From Eonycteris spelaea (Eukaryota; Chordata; Mammalia; Chiroptera; Pteropodidae): a stretch of 64,000 bases of DNA. Within the stretch, counting starts at the first letter, position 1. Each line of letters starts with the position of its first letter. Positions 1-11,600 of this stretch are shown here, piece after piece. A model generated the notes under the pieces. That model was not told where the DNA came from. It saw only the letters and a list, made by a program, of their open reading frames with translations, and searched no databases. The position numbers and the translations under genes were made by a program. The DNA lies in contig PUFA01000182.1 of NCBI GenBank assembly GCA_003508835.1, positions 434,001-498,000 on the forward strand, written 5' to 3'.

Positions 1-2636
1 AGAGTCACACACGGAAACGAACTGGGCAGCCAGCAGGGCCGAGGAAAGCTGAGCAGGGCAGCCTCTGCGGCTGCTGAGGAAGCACGAGGAAACTTGGGCC
101 ACCGGCCGGGCCATGGGCCATTGCTCTGCCTCAGCCTGGGGGACACGGGCTTGCACAGCCGCTCCACGGCCCTTTACTGAGCTGATGCCAAGAGCAGGCT
201 CCTGCTGTGTGGGACCGTGGGCCAGTCCCCTGGGAACTTGGAGGCCGGTGAGGACCCTGCCATGGTCGGAGTGAGAGGGTGGCGATGCCAGAGGACCAAG
301 GGCTTTGTTCTCACATGGGATGTCAAAGGGAAGAAGGGCGTCAGTGGATGAGGGAGCAGCATCTCCATAGTCCAGAGAGGGCGGCCATTTCCAGGTCCCA
401 GAGTCAGTCCAGGAAGTGGTAGATCCACAGGACCTGCAGAGCCACAGGACTTGAGGATAGGGGCAGAGGTGGGCTGGGGATGGGTGGGCCCACCGCAAGG
501 AGTTGGAGGGAGGCTGGAGCCTGCGCCTTCGTAATGCTGCCCAGGAAAGGGCATTTTCCCACAGAAGGCCTGACGTGCCCGTGACAGCTCTGCTACCGGA
601 CGTCATGCTGGACCCTGGCCTGCAGAATCATGGCGCTGTGGGAGTGTGTCTCAGTCCCCGTGCTAAGTCCTGCGTGCGGGACCTTCCTCTTATCCCCTCT
701 GAGGGTCCCCAGACCTGGCCCTCAACTCCCATCTGCCCCCAGGACATTGCTCCGCATCCAGCTCTCCAGTTCAGGCCTAAGCTCTGAGCTCTGAAGCCCC
801 GCCCGAGAGTGTAAGGTCCAGCAGAACTGAGCCTGCTGGGAGAGGGTGACCACAGCCAGGTGTGCGTGGCCACAAACGGGACGGTTACAAGGCCAGGTGC
901 TGGGCTGAGCAGGCATCACCTACTTATCCTGTTGACCCCTTGCCAGCTCCCTGTGGGGGCTGTGTCAGTGCCCCATTGTCCAAGGGAGCTACTTTGCCGA
1001 GGTTTTCGTTTGGGCAGTGGCAGAGCCGGGGGAAACTGCCTGGGTCTACAAGCCTTCGAGGGGATGTCAAGCAGTTCGTGCTCCTTGTGGTCACCGTGGT
1101 TAGTTCACAGCTGCCCCGGAGACCGTTGAACCCATTACGACAAGGGTTTGTGTTCTCCAAGCACATGGATGGATGGTCCTCTCTGAGCCTCCCAGTCCCC
1201 AGGTCACACTTGGGGACATGTCATTCTCCCTTTCACAGACATTTCCAGGGAGCTCTCAGGACACAGACTTGAGCAAGAAGCCCAAGCTGGCTTTTCTGAC
1301 TCAAACCCAACTTATCAGCTCACACAGAAGGGGCGTCCAGCTTAGGACCCTTCGCTCACTGTCCAGGCTCTCACCATCCTACAGGAAACGGATCCACACA
1401 CACCGGATCCAAACACCACTGCAAGCTGAGGTGGTGTTTACATTTTTAAAAGATCGTAAAAACAAAAGCAATATATAACGTGGCTCACAAAGCTGAAAAT
1501 ATTTTCTGGACCTTTATGAAAAAGTGTGCTGCGCCTGGCTTTAGGGATTTCTCACCAGGGCAGAATTTGAGGTCCCCAACTTTAGTTGGACAGAGAGAGG
1601 GTGCCAGGTCACCAGAGTCCAGCTGCCCGGCTTAGGAGGTCCCCCAGGCTTCCTCGTCAGCAGTGAGCTGGTTACTGCTCCACACCATTTGGGCGCGCGG
1701 AGCGGCTTCATGTGCACTGTCTGGGTTCATTCCTCATAGCTCCCCCAGGCAGCTGGTCATCATTTAGCTGAACTTGAGCCCTAGGGGCTTTTCTGGAAAC
1801 GTGGTTCCTCTGCTGGCGCTTAAACAGTGCCCCAGGAGGAGAGGTGTCCACCCTCCTTGGTTGCTTTGGCTGCTGAGTTCTCAAGAAGCACAGTTCCCTG
1901 AGAAGGGATGGACCTGCGGGTCGTGCGTTGTCCCAGATTGGGAGGGGACTCATTTTAAGACATCTTAATTGCTCCTTGTTCACATTCTGAAACTAAAGGT
2001 GGTTGCGAAGATTCTCCAGCCGCCTTCCCTCCGGCGGGCGTGCATTCCGTGGGTTTTGTACTCTGCTAAACTTGCACTTGACAGTCCTGTTTCCAGCGCT
2101 TTGCAGCAGACTCTGGTCCATGGCGTCAGGGCTCTGAGTTGCCCTGGAAACAACAGTCTACCTTGAAACGGTTCCTTCCGCCCCATGGGATGTGCCAGGG
2201 CAAGGCATGGAGACCACCATGATCCTCTGTTGTGCGACCGTTTTAAACTGTCCCTCTGCCCATCAGAGTGGAGAGAGGGTCACTTTCCAACTCTCAGCAA
2301 AACAAGTTTTGGCCAGATAGTTTCACTGTGTTTGAATTGGGGGGTGGCATGCCAGGTAGCTGTAACCTGTGGAAAGACGAACTGATCCTTGTACTGTGTA
2401 TGCGCTCTCTGTCATTCAGAGGGCTCCCTGGCATGTGGCCAGCTCAGCCAGGTGCAGAAGGTTCATAGGGGAGGTTTTGAGTGTTAGGCTGAAAGTCTGT
2501 GACGGGTGGGTGGCCGAACTCGGGGAGTTCGCCCTCAGCGCCAGTTTTCGGGACCCGTGCATCATGGAACTCGCACTGGCAGGCGAGAGGGCAGCCTGGC
2601 CCCCCTCTTCCACCCTGAAATGTGCTCTCGTTTCAG
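1..2636 (+). other. RANBP3: RANBP3 intron (partial) at window edge
   Basis: No coding exon is supported here. The human protein has an N-terminal part (start region, first FxFG-type motif and a proline-rich stretch) that should lie upstream of the first exon visible at 2637. I looked for it in all frames of this stretch and did not find it, so the window opens inside an intron and the gene is 5'-incomplete. The short open frames here lack splice context and resemble nothing I know. Confidence 0.7.
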
Positions 2637-2673
2637 AGGTCAGCGGGAGGCTCCAGCCCCGAAGGTGGAGAAG
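2637..2673 (+). CDS. RANBP3: RANBP3 coding exon (SAGGSSPEGGE)
   Basis: 37 nt between a TTTCAG acceptor and a GTAAGG donor; enters in phase 0, leaves in phase 1. Encodes RSAGGSSPEGGE, the serine/glycine linker just before the NLS. This is the first exon of the gene visible in the window. Confidence 0.9.
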
Positions 2674-5600
2674 GTAAGGAAGCCTCTAAATCGTTTCACC
2701 ATCGTCGATGGTTAACGGGGAAGCCCTGACTGTTCTCCCTCCTCCCCCATTACTTTCTGTAGATTCTGACCGAGAAGATGGCAGCTACTGCCCTCCTGTC
2801 AAGCGAGAAAGGACGTCCTCTCTAACCCAGTTCCCGCCTTCGCAGTCAGGTACCAGCTGCAGCCTCTTACTAATGGTAAAAGCATCCCCTCCAGCGCCTC
2901 ACGCCATCATCCGTCTCCTGCCCAGATCCAGTTAGAATCAGTGAGACGTGGCCTCTGTCACAGTAAGATTAGAGCTTGCCTAGGATGCAGCACCAGGTGC
3001 CCCAGCCTGAGATCAGTGACACTTATGGAGGCGTGTGACCTAGTGGACTGATAAGGAAGGTGCCCAAGAAAAATGACCCCTCTGAAATGGAGGGTGAGGA
3101 CTGTCAGCACTCTTAGAGTCTCTGACCACTAATCACATGTCCACCTTTCGGAGGCTGCTGGCTGTGTCCACAGACTGAAGGTGTGGGAAGTGACCCTGTG
3201 CCATGTACCAAGCTTGGTCCAGCAGAGAATCGTGTGCGCGCGCACACGGTGCATAGTGAGCTGAGTGGCTTCAACAGACACTTTGGTCGTGGAATGCCAT
3301 GAGCTCCAGAGGGGGGCTTGGTGGAGCCTTGAAGGGTGGGCCAGGCTGGGGCCCTGCAGAGGTGGCTGGACGGGGCATGGTCTGAGCACACACACGAAGG
3401 CCAGTAGACCAGCAGGGCTTGTTCAAAGGTTGGTACAGGAGAGGGACAGGCTCCAGGGTAGAGAGGCGCCAGGGCGACTTAGTGGCTGCTTTGCGAGCCT
3501 GTGGACACCCCTGCACGTTGGAGGCTGAAAGCTGTCGCGAGCTGCTCCCCTCCCCCGTCTCGGTCCACTTGGTCCACCCTTGCACTGTCCCGTGTTCCCT
3601 CTCTTGGCCTCCATAGCGCTTACTTAGAGGCGCACATGCATTGGGAGAGGCTCTCCAGTTACCCAAGTTCGAGTTCATTCTGGGGAGTTTATATAAAGCA
3701 TTCTATAACCGTGAACCTTAAGGATACCACTTTAAGGGAAAAAGGTCACTCCTGGAAGGCTCGTTTCTACTTACAAAAGTAATGCACACTTTACGGAAAC
3801 AGTGGCGCAGAAAGTGAGCGCCCTTTCAGGGTTGTCGCTGTAACACACTTGATTTGCTGCCTGTTCCCCTTAATGCTTTTTCTTGGATGTTGCTGCTTCC
3901 TTTTTCACAACTGCCTAAGACCCCCGTACGCTGTCACTCGCTGACCAGGCACCGTCTGGACAGTCTGCAGTCCAGGCCGCAGTGGATGTCCCTTTTTGAG
4001 TCGCTACTCCTCGTTACACAGGTGTTTCTACAAATGAGGGGGCTCCCGCTCCCTGGCTGTGATTGTGTTCCTTCCATTTACGGCTACTGCTAAACCCACT
4101 CTCTGCATCCAGAAGGTGCAGCAGAGACAAGACCAGGTGATTTGTGCTGCGGCCCTAGGCCGCAGGGGCAGAGGGCCCCAGACAGCCTCCTCCTCTGGTG
4201 CGTTGATTAGGGAATTCTCAGCTCCCAGTTGTCAGGGGAAGCAGATGTGCGATGGCAGTAAATCCTAAACAGGTGACAGGATGGTACAGCCAACTTTTCG
4301 AGCCCCAACTGGTGATAAGGAGCCATGACTGAGGCTTGGCCCCAGGTAAGACTCGGAACATCTAGCATGTTCCACTTACCTCCTGGCTACCCCACAAGGT
4401 GCCAAGATAGCCAAGGCACAAGACAAAAGGTGGCCACAGCAGACCAGAGTCAATTGCGACTCTCCAGGTCCTCGCTGGAGAGCCCCCATCTTGCTGCAGA
4501 CAGTCCTGAGTGTCCAAAGCCTCGGTCATAATGCTGACCCCCCTCCTGCTCCATAGTGGGGCTTGGGAAGCCACCCCTCAGGGTAGAGGTGGCACATCTG
4601 CCCCATTGACTCACTCTGTTTTTCCTCTTGTTCCTTCCCCTGTCTGCACCTCCTTGCTGACAGTATCAAAAAACAATGTTTTTATGCCATCAACCTTCTG
4701 CGAGCCATCTGCAGGCAATTCTGACTCAGAACCAGGTGAGAACTCACTTCTCTTTGCCTTCACAGCCAGTCACTGGGGGTTTTCCTGGGATGAAAGCAGT
4801 CGATATTGTAAAGTAGCATCTTAACAGGAGTGGGCAGTTGGAAATTGGGATTCTTTTTCAGTTCCCAGATGTGTTCCAACATTTCAGTTTGTGCATTTGG
4901 AATCTGGTATGAGACAAACTTCATATTTCTGCTTCTGTAAGCAAGGCCTCGTTACAAGGAGTTTTACATCTTTTTTGGTGGGGGGAAAAGGGAAAGGAAG
5001 AAAAGAAGGAAAGAGATGTATTACTCGTTTTCAAAATTTTACACGAGTAATATTTCATGTTTATAAAAGGCAGATGGAAACATAGACTTGAAGAGTCTGC
5101 CAGCCTCTTTGCTACTCTCTGCCATCCCAGAGGTAACTAATGTGAACGTAATTCTCCCAGACCTCTTTCTGTGTGTTAAATCCTCACATTAATTAGTATT
5201 GCTTAGATGTGTTGAGGTAATATACTTAATCATAGCTTTAAAACCTTGAGGAACACAGCTCGCTCCCCTTCGAAGAATATGGGGTTGCCTTTTTTGGTCT
5301 TTCGCAGGAGAACCAACTCCAATATTTCCTGAAAGTTCTCCTCATATAAAGATTTAATGGGCAAGTTTAACCACCGAATTCTGTAACCCAACCTGCCTAT
5401 ATATAAATTGCTGACTTCAAAGGTGTTTACGAGATAAGTCATTCTCTGGCATGAGGGCAGTGTCAAGGGAACAGGCGAGTTTTTGTAACTTTGAGGATGG
5501 TGACAGCACCTTTCAAACAGTTGAATTCATTCTGACTCTAAAAGCAAACCATTTGGCCCTGACCCTCCCCCGGTTCTAAAGGTCCTTTGCTGTACCTGGG

Positions 5601-8600
5601 CGCTGGTTTTAGCAAGTCGCGTTATGGTGAGCCTGTTCTGCCTAGGGGAGTCACCGAAGCCTATGTCTTGATCCCTTTATGCCGTTGAGTTCCATTATGA
5701 GTCTCATGATCACCTCTGAGGTCTGCGAGCGATGGCCGCACTCCCCTCGTCTGCCCCCAAACCTTTATCCAGCAGCATTGTGAGCGGGGTCCTTGAGAAC
5801 GAGGCAGACAGTCTGCGCTGCCCCAGAGGCCCTGATACAGTCCACTCTGTGGTCCTCGTCCCCAGTGCAGCATGCAGCTGTATTAGACTTGCACATCGGC
5901 TCTGCAAAGTAACCTCATATTCTTGCCTGCCACCCTGTCTTATTTTTTAGCTTTAATTTTGAAAGAAAAACTTAAAACTTACAGAAAATTTTTATGAAGC
6001 ACTTCTCTGTCCCTGTGCCTAGGGGCCCCGTGCAGTTTTCCCCAGTTGTCCCAATGACATCCTTCAGAGCAAAGTCATCAGGTCCCAGCCACATATCCCA
6101 TGTCTCTTTCTATCTTCAGTTTTAGCTTGACTTTTATGACCTTGAAAATTGCAGGCCAGTTATTCTGGAGAAGTCCTGCGATGAGGGTATGTCCAGCATT
6201 TCCTGGTGCCTCCACCCGCCCAGGCTGTGCGTTGGGGCTGGACCACCCAGGTGCAGCTCTGCTCCTCCTAAGGGGTGCCCAGTGTGTGCTGTGCGGGCAG
6301 GGTTAGCTGATCTGTCATTTGGGATGGACCTGCCTGGTTTCTCCACTGTAAAGTTATTTCTTCCCTTTTGTGATTAATATTTTCTGGAGAGATACTTTGA
6401 GACACAACATCTCTTTCCTCCTCTCACTGTGCCCTCCCGTGTTAGCATCCACTGATATTTTCTTGCTTGAATTACTCATTCCTGTGATGACGGCCAGATG
6501 GAGATATTCTGCCTTGTCTCTGCTCCTGTATCTACTGACTGGCATTCTGCTGTAAGGAGCAGCTCTCTCCTTCGCACTTAGTCGTTTATATCAATATGGA
6601 CTCACAGATTCCTGTTTTAGTCAGTGGGTTATAATCTGTTGTTATTAGCACTTATTTTAATATTCACATTTTGTCTTAATCATTGGTTTATTTTCTTCAG
6701 CCCAGATTTGGCTAAAGGGCCCCATCAAGCCAGATTCCTTTTGGCGAGTCCCTGTCATTCTTTTAAGCACTTTCTTTACTTTCTATCATAACGAGGTTCC
6801 AGGCTCATCATCTTCTCTCCCCTTTTCTCAAGGGAGTTCTGGCTATTCTTAGTGGAGCATGGTCTCGAGAAACCCAGATCTGCTCATTGCCTTTGGGCTG
6901 TCACTGCTCCCAGGCCCTCTCAGCGCCCAGAGCTGGGAACACACACACACAACCAGAAACATATACACGTGTATTTGTACGCAGACATATGCTTACATTT
7001 CCAGGTATTTCTGTATCTCTTTCTGCAGCTGTGGGTAACCTCAGGTTCACGCGGGCACTGCCAGTTCAGCACCAGCAGGGTTCATCTTGGCCTTCCCCTT
7101 CGCATTTCTACCTCTCTTTTCTAACTGTAAGAAACCTAGCTCCCTTCGTCCTCAGGGCATTCTGTCATCACTCCACTCCCCACCTCCCACCCCCTGTAGA
7201 CAGCTGAGCACCCTTCCCACCCTCCCCGGCCCCAGCCCTGCCCAGGCCCCAGCCCCCACCAGGCCACCTCCTCTTGGATTCCTTTCTGCCTCTAGTATAC
7301 ATCAGGGTAAAGTCGGATACATTTTCGTGGTTAAATCTGGAGTCCCTGGGCGTGAGCATTGCTCCCTCAGACATCTTGGACTCTCTCTGAGGCCGGGGAG
7401 GACGCACCCTCAGAGGAGCTTGCTTGCTTGAGACGTGATTCGAAAGAGGGTAGGTGCTGCCCAGAGGGAATGGCCTCTCCCGTAGCGAGCTCACAGGGGC
7501 TTACATGCGCCCTCAAGAACATACCAGTGCAGCCACCTGTGCACCCTGGTGACCCTGGCTGGGGGGGCAGGGAGGCTCTACCCTGACCGTGTTGCAGAAA
7601 AAGTGAGTTTCTGAAGGCCATGAGAAGAAACTATATTTGTTTTAGTAAAAATGGGGCCTGTGACAGGGTCCTGCAGGGTTTGACTGCCCTGTGATCACAC
7701 CTTCTGCTTAGGCCCCTTCTGTTCTGAGTCCCAGCTGCCTGTCTGTCTGGCCATCCGCTCACCACAAAATTCAGTGTGGATTTCCGGTGCATCTGTGGCA
7801 CCGGGCCAGTGCTGGGGCTTGGGCAGTGGCCACGGTTATCTGGGCCTGCTGCCACCTGGTCAGCCTAGGCCGGCCCCAGGGGTCCCGGCTGTTAGCGTTG
7901 CCTCTGCACAGAGCACAGGGTGGACATCAGCCTGTAGCCACAGTGTGAGCATTGCAGAGCCAGCTCTAAGGGCTTTCAAAAATTACCTAAATGGTGAATT
8001 TCTCTCCATTTCTTAAATGTTGTTAAATGCCAGTCATCTTCTGAATAATCTCGAGCTTTGGAAATGTAGTTCAGTACTTTCCTTCTGAGGAGGAACATCT
8101 GGCAGGGTGTGTCCCTGCACCCGTGGTGCTGGTTCCCCCAAGTGTGGTGTCTGGGAGCCAGCTGCATGCGGGGGAGACACCAGCCCTCTAAGCGGCTTGC
8201 AGACGCCTCGCAGCCTCAGCCTGTTGTCACTGACCAGCAGTGAGACTTTCTGTCATCCTGTTTTTGCCCAAGAAGAGCAGTTGGGCTCACCAATGTGGAG
8301 ACAGCAGGGAAGCACCTCCTGTTTATCTAGAAATGTGATTTGCTTTTGTTTCCTGCCTGAAAGTTTGGTCTGACAAAGCATTTGTGTTGTCATTTCAGTG
8401 AACAACTGGTTGAGTGTTAGTATATCTAGAGAGTTATACAACTATTACCGTAACTAACTTTTATACGTTTTTATCAACCCGAAAAGAAACCCTATACCCT
8501 TTAGCACTCACTCTCCATTCCATCTGTCCCAGGCCCTCGCAATGACAAATCCACTTTCTGTCTCTGGATTTGCCTGTTCTGGACATTTCATATAAATGGA

Positions 8601-11600
8601 ATCATACACACTATGTGACTGTTTGAGGTATCTTTCCATTTAAGTCTTTAGGTTTTTCCAAAAACATTTTATAGTTTTCATTTGTTAAATTGAAGGTGTG
8701 TTATTCTCATTTGTGCTGTTGTAAATGGAGTTTTTTTCTTGACTTCACTTTTGGGCCGTTCGTTTCTAGAGTGTAGACTGATTTTTGTGTAGTGATCTTA
8801 TTCTCTGCAACCTAACGAGGGTTTTTTCTAGTAGATTGGACCTTAGCACAAAAGCAAGGCTGTCTCTGAGAGCCCAAAATTCTGCTGTCCCTGTGCTTTC
8901 CCTGGGACAGACTTGACCTGTCAGAGTCGCAAGGCTTTTTATGCTGATCCTTCCCACCAAGGATGGCATTAGACTGTCCTCCCCATCCCCACCCCTTCTG
9001 AGATGGACAGTCGCCAAGATGCACAGATTAAGGGAGCTGTGTGGACCAGTGGCTGAGCTGAAACCAAGTTTCGAATGTTCCAGGAGCCCCTGTATTTGTC
9101 AGCCAGGGAGGCCTCGCCTCCTCACATGTGGCCAGGACAAACAGCTCTGCTTCCTCCTCCCGGGCCTTCCGGTGCTCTCATTAAGTGATGAGGCAAAGCT
9201 CTCCGGTCACATCTGGAGAGAGAGTGAGCCTGCTCTCTGCCACCCTTGATCTCGCCACAGAAAACATGTCTCATTTCCCAGACATCTGCTGGTGGTACGG
9301 AGGCTCTTCCTGATCATAGACGCATCCCGGACGAGTTGTCTAGGAAAGGGAGCCGAGTCCTGGGGACCTTTCTGTGGTGGCCCCCTGACATACCGCATGG
9401 CCTGCGAGTGCGGCACGGCGTCCAAGCTCCCGGCAGGCCCTGGGTGAGGTGGCCCAGGGGCTGGCCAGCCTTGCGCTCACCCTCCAGGAAGGGCTTCTTG
9501 GTGAAGTGCTCACCCTCACCGTGTCTCACATTCAGTGCCCCAGGGCCTTCACTCTCAGCGCTTTGCCCCGGAGTCTGCACTTCCCAAAGCCCCCCGCCTC
9601 CTCATGTGGGCTGCTTCACAGCCTTGGTGGTTGAGGGGCTTCTTCGTTTCTGTTTCTGTCTGGAAACATTGCCCTGGTTCTCCTGACCCACCGCCACCAG
9701 GGCCCACCCCGGCCCACAGTCTCCCCGGCCCTGCCGGCCTGCCAGCCCACTCCGGCAGGCCTGCTTTTAGCTTTTAGCGTTTGTCTTGTGCTTGCAGAGG
9801 AAAAGAGCAGTGGGTTCCGGTTGAAGCCGCCAACGCTAATCCACGGCCAGGCCCCTAGCGCAGGTAGGTGCCCACTTTTGGGGGAGGCGGGGGGACTCCC
9901 CTTCCAGGTCTCTGCGCACCCCACCAGCGCTCTCCGGGCTCAGTCACCACACACGTGAGCCCTGGGAAGCTGCTTTAGAGAGCCCGTCAGACCTGGGAGG
10001 TTCTCCCACCTGTGAGCTCTCCAGTGCCCTAAGATGCCTTGGAGTGGGACATCTGGGCTCTGTGCCCAGCGATAACTCAGTTGGTTTGGGCTGGCTCGCT
10101 CTCCAGCGCGTTCTGGCCCCAGCATGCCCTGACATTCACCCTGATTAGGAGAGTGGCTTCGATCCAGTGGCACACTGCTAGTGAGCGGGGCCCAGTGATG
10201 GTTCTGTCCAGACCTGCCGGGTCCAGTAGGAGTGCCCGGGCAGGGCAGAAGCATTCTCTCGTGGTTCTTGCCTGAGTTGTGTTTGACAGGGGCATTTTAT
10301 CAATGTGGCATTTTAAAAAGATGCACTGGGTGCCTTTCTGTAGCCCAAGCAGCATCCTAAAGTCTGGAGGGTCTCCTGTGGTTTCCCTGCTTCCCCTCAC
10401 GTCTGTGCTTGACTCTCGAGCTATCCCTTGGCTCCCCTACAGTATTAACTGCACTCACTAGATTAAGGCAGACGTGATCGGTTACATGGAAATGTCATTT
10501 AATCACATATAAAAAGAACAGTAGCCGGACTCTGCATGTCTAGCTGTAAAGAAAATATCTTGGTTTTTTTTAGGAAAAACAAAGCAAAAACAAAAACAAA
10601 AACAAAAGGGCTTCCCTACAGTGTCTAGCCTGTGAGAAGCATCAAACGGGTTCCTGGGGTCACTGTGTCTGGGACGCGCCTGAGAGCCTGAGCTGTCTCG
10701 CTTCTGCTGACAAGGGCTGAAGGCCCCAGGCAAACCAACCTCTGTCCCCAGGTCTGCCAAGCCAGAAGCCCAAGGAACAGCAGCGGAGCGTGCTTCGCCC
10801 GGCCGTGTTACAAGCACCGCAGCCAAAGGCACTCTCACAGACAGGTGAGAAACGCTCGGCAGGGTAGACCATCTCTGAAGTTGCGCCTGAGACAGCCGAG
10901 TCGCCACACAGGTGGCTTTGGCCGTATCTGCCAGATGCACTCGGAAATAAAAAGCACGGGGAAAACGGCCCTTGGCGGCCCTGGCGAGCCCAGGGAGGAC
11001 GGGAGGCTGGACCTGACTGCCGGTGCGCACACTCTGTGCACACCGGTTTCTAAGCGCTGCCCCCCTTTCTGAGGGGTTCAGGTTCGTCTCTACGTGTTGG
11101 TGGGCGAAACTCAGCCCTGTGTGTCTCGGAGACTCGAAGGGGTGCGTTTTCATCCTGTTCTCCAACCCAAAGATATAACTCTCAAACTCCGTTTCCATTA
11201 TATCCATGTAGACCATGGTTTTCTATTAGTTCTTAACTTTTTTAGTACTCACGAGCTTTTCTTATCTTCCTCTTGATCTTTCCCTGTAATTCAAGAAGCA
11301 ACGCAACATCCTACACGAGAGAAATAATTAATATTTCTGAAGAGTTTTTAATTTCATGGGAAATTTTTTATTGTAATGCTGAACAGCCAAAGCCAGATGT
11401 AAAGCAGTACATGTCATGTGATCTCGACTACTTATAGGAAAAAAATGCATAAAATAAAATTGTTATTCATAAAACTTGTTCTGTAAAACTTATAATTGTT
11501 CCCCAATATTTATTTTTCCTCTTAATTAGATACACTAAATACACTACAATTCACACAGTTCTTTGTGGAGTAAGAAATAGGATAGTCTCTTTTCTGTGTG

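Larger units (their letters stand above)
4736..9797 (+). other. RANBP3: RANBP3 intron rich in LINE-1
   Basis: 5.06 kb intron. A large old LINE-1 3' part covers about 5945-7155 and another fragment 8400-8745. About 5030-5240 may also be LINE-derived (AT-rich, with a weak resemblance to L1M non-coding DNA). I see no exon in 7155-8400 or 8745-9797. Confidence 0.6.

Noticed and set aside
1..2636. Search for the N-terminal exons of RANBP3
   Set aside because: No frame gives the start region, the first FxFG-type motif or the proline-rich stretch of the protein, so those exons lie outside the window. FVFSKHMDG near 1147 was considered, but its context does not fit.
10503..11216. Minus-strand open frame of 237 codons
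   Set aside because: It crosses a well-supported RANBP3 exon on the other strand and has no recognisable domain, so it is a shadow.
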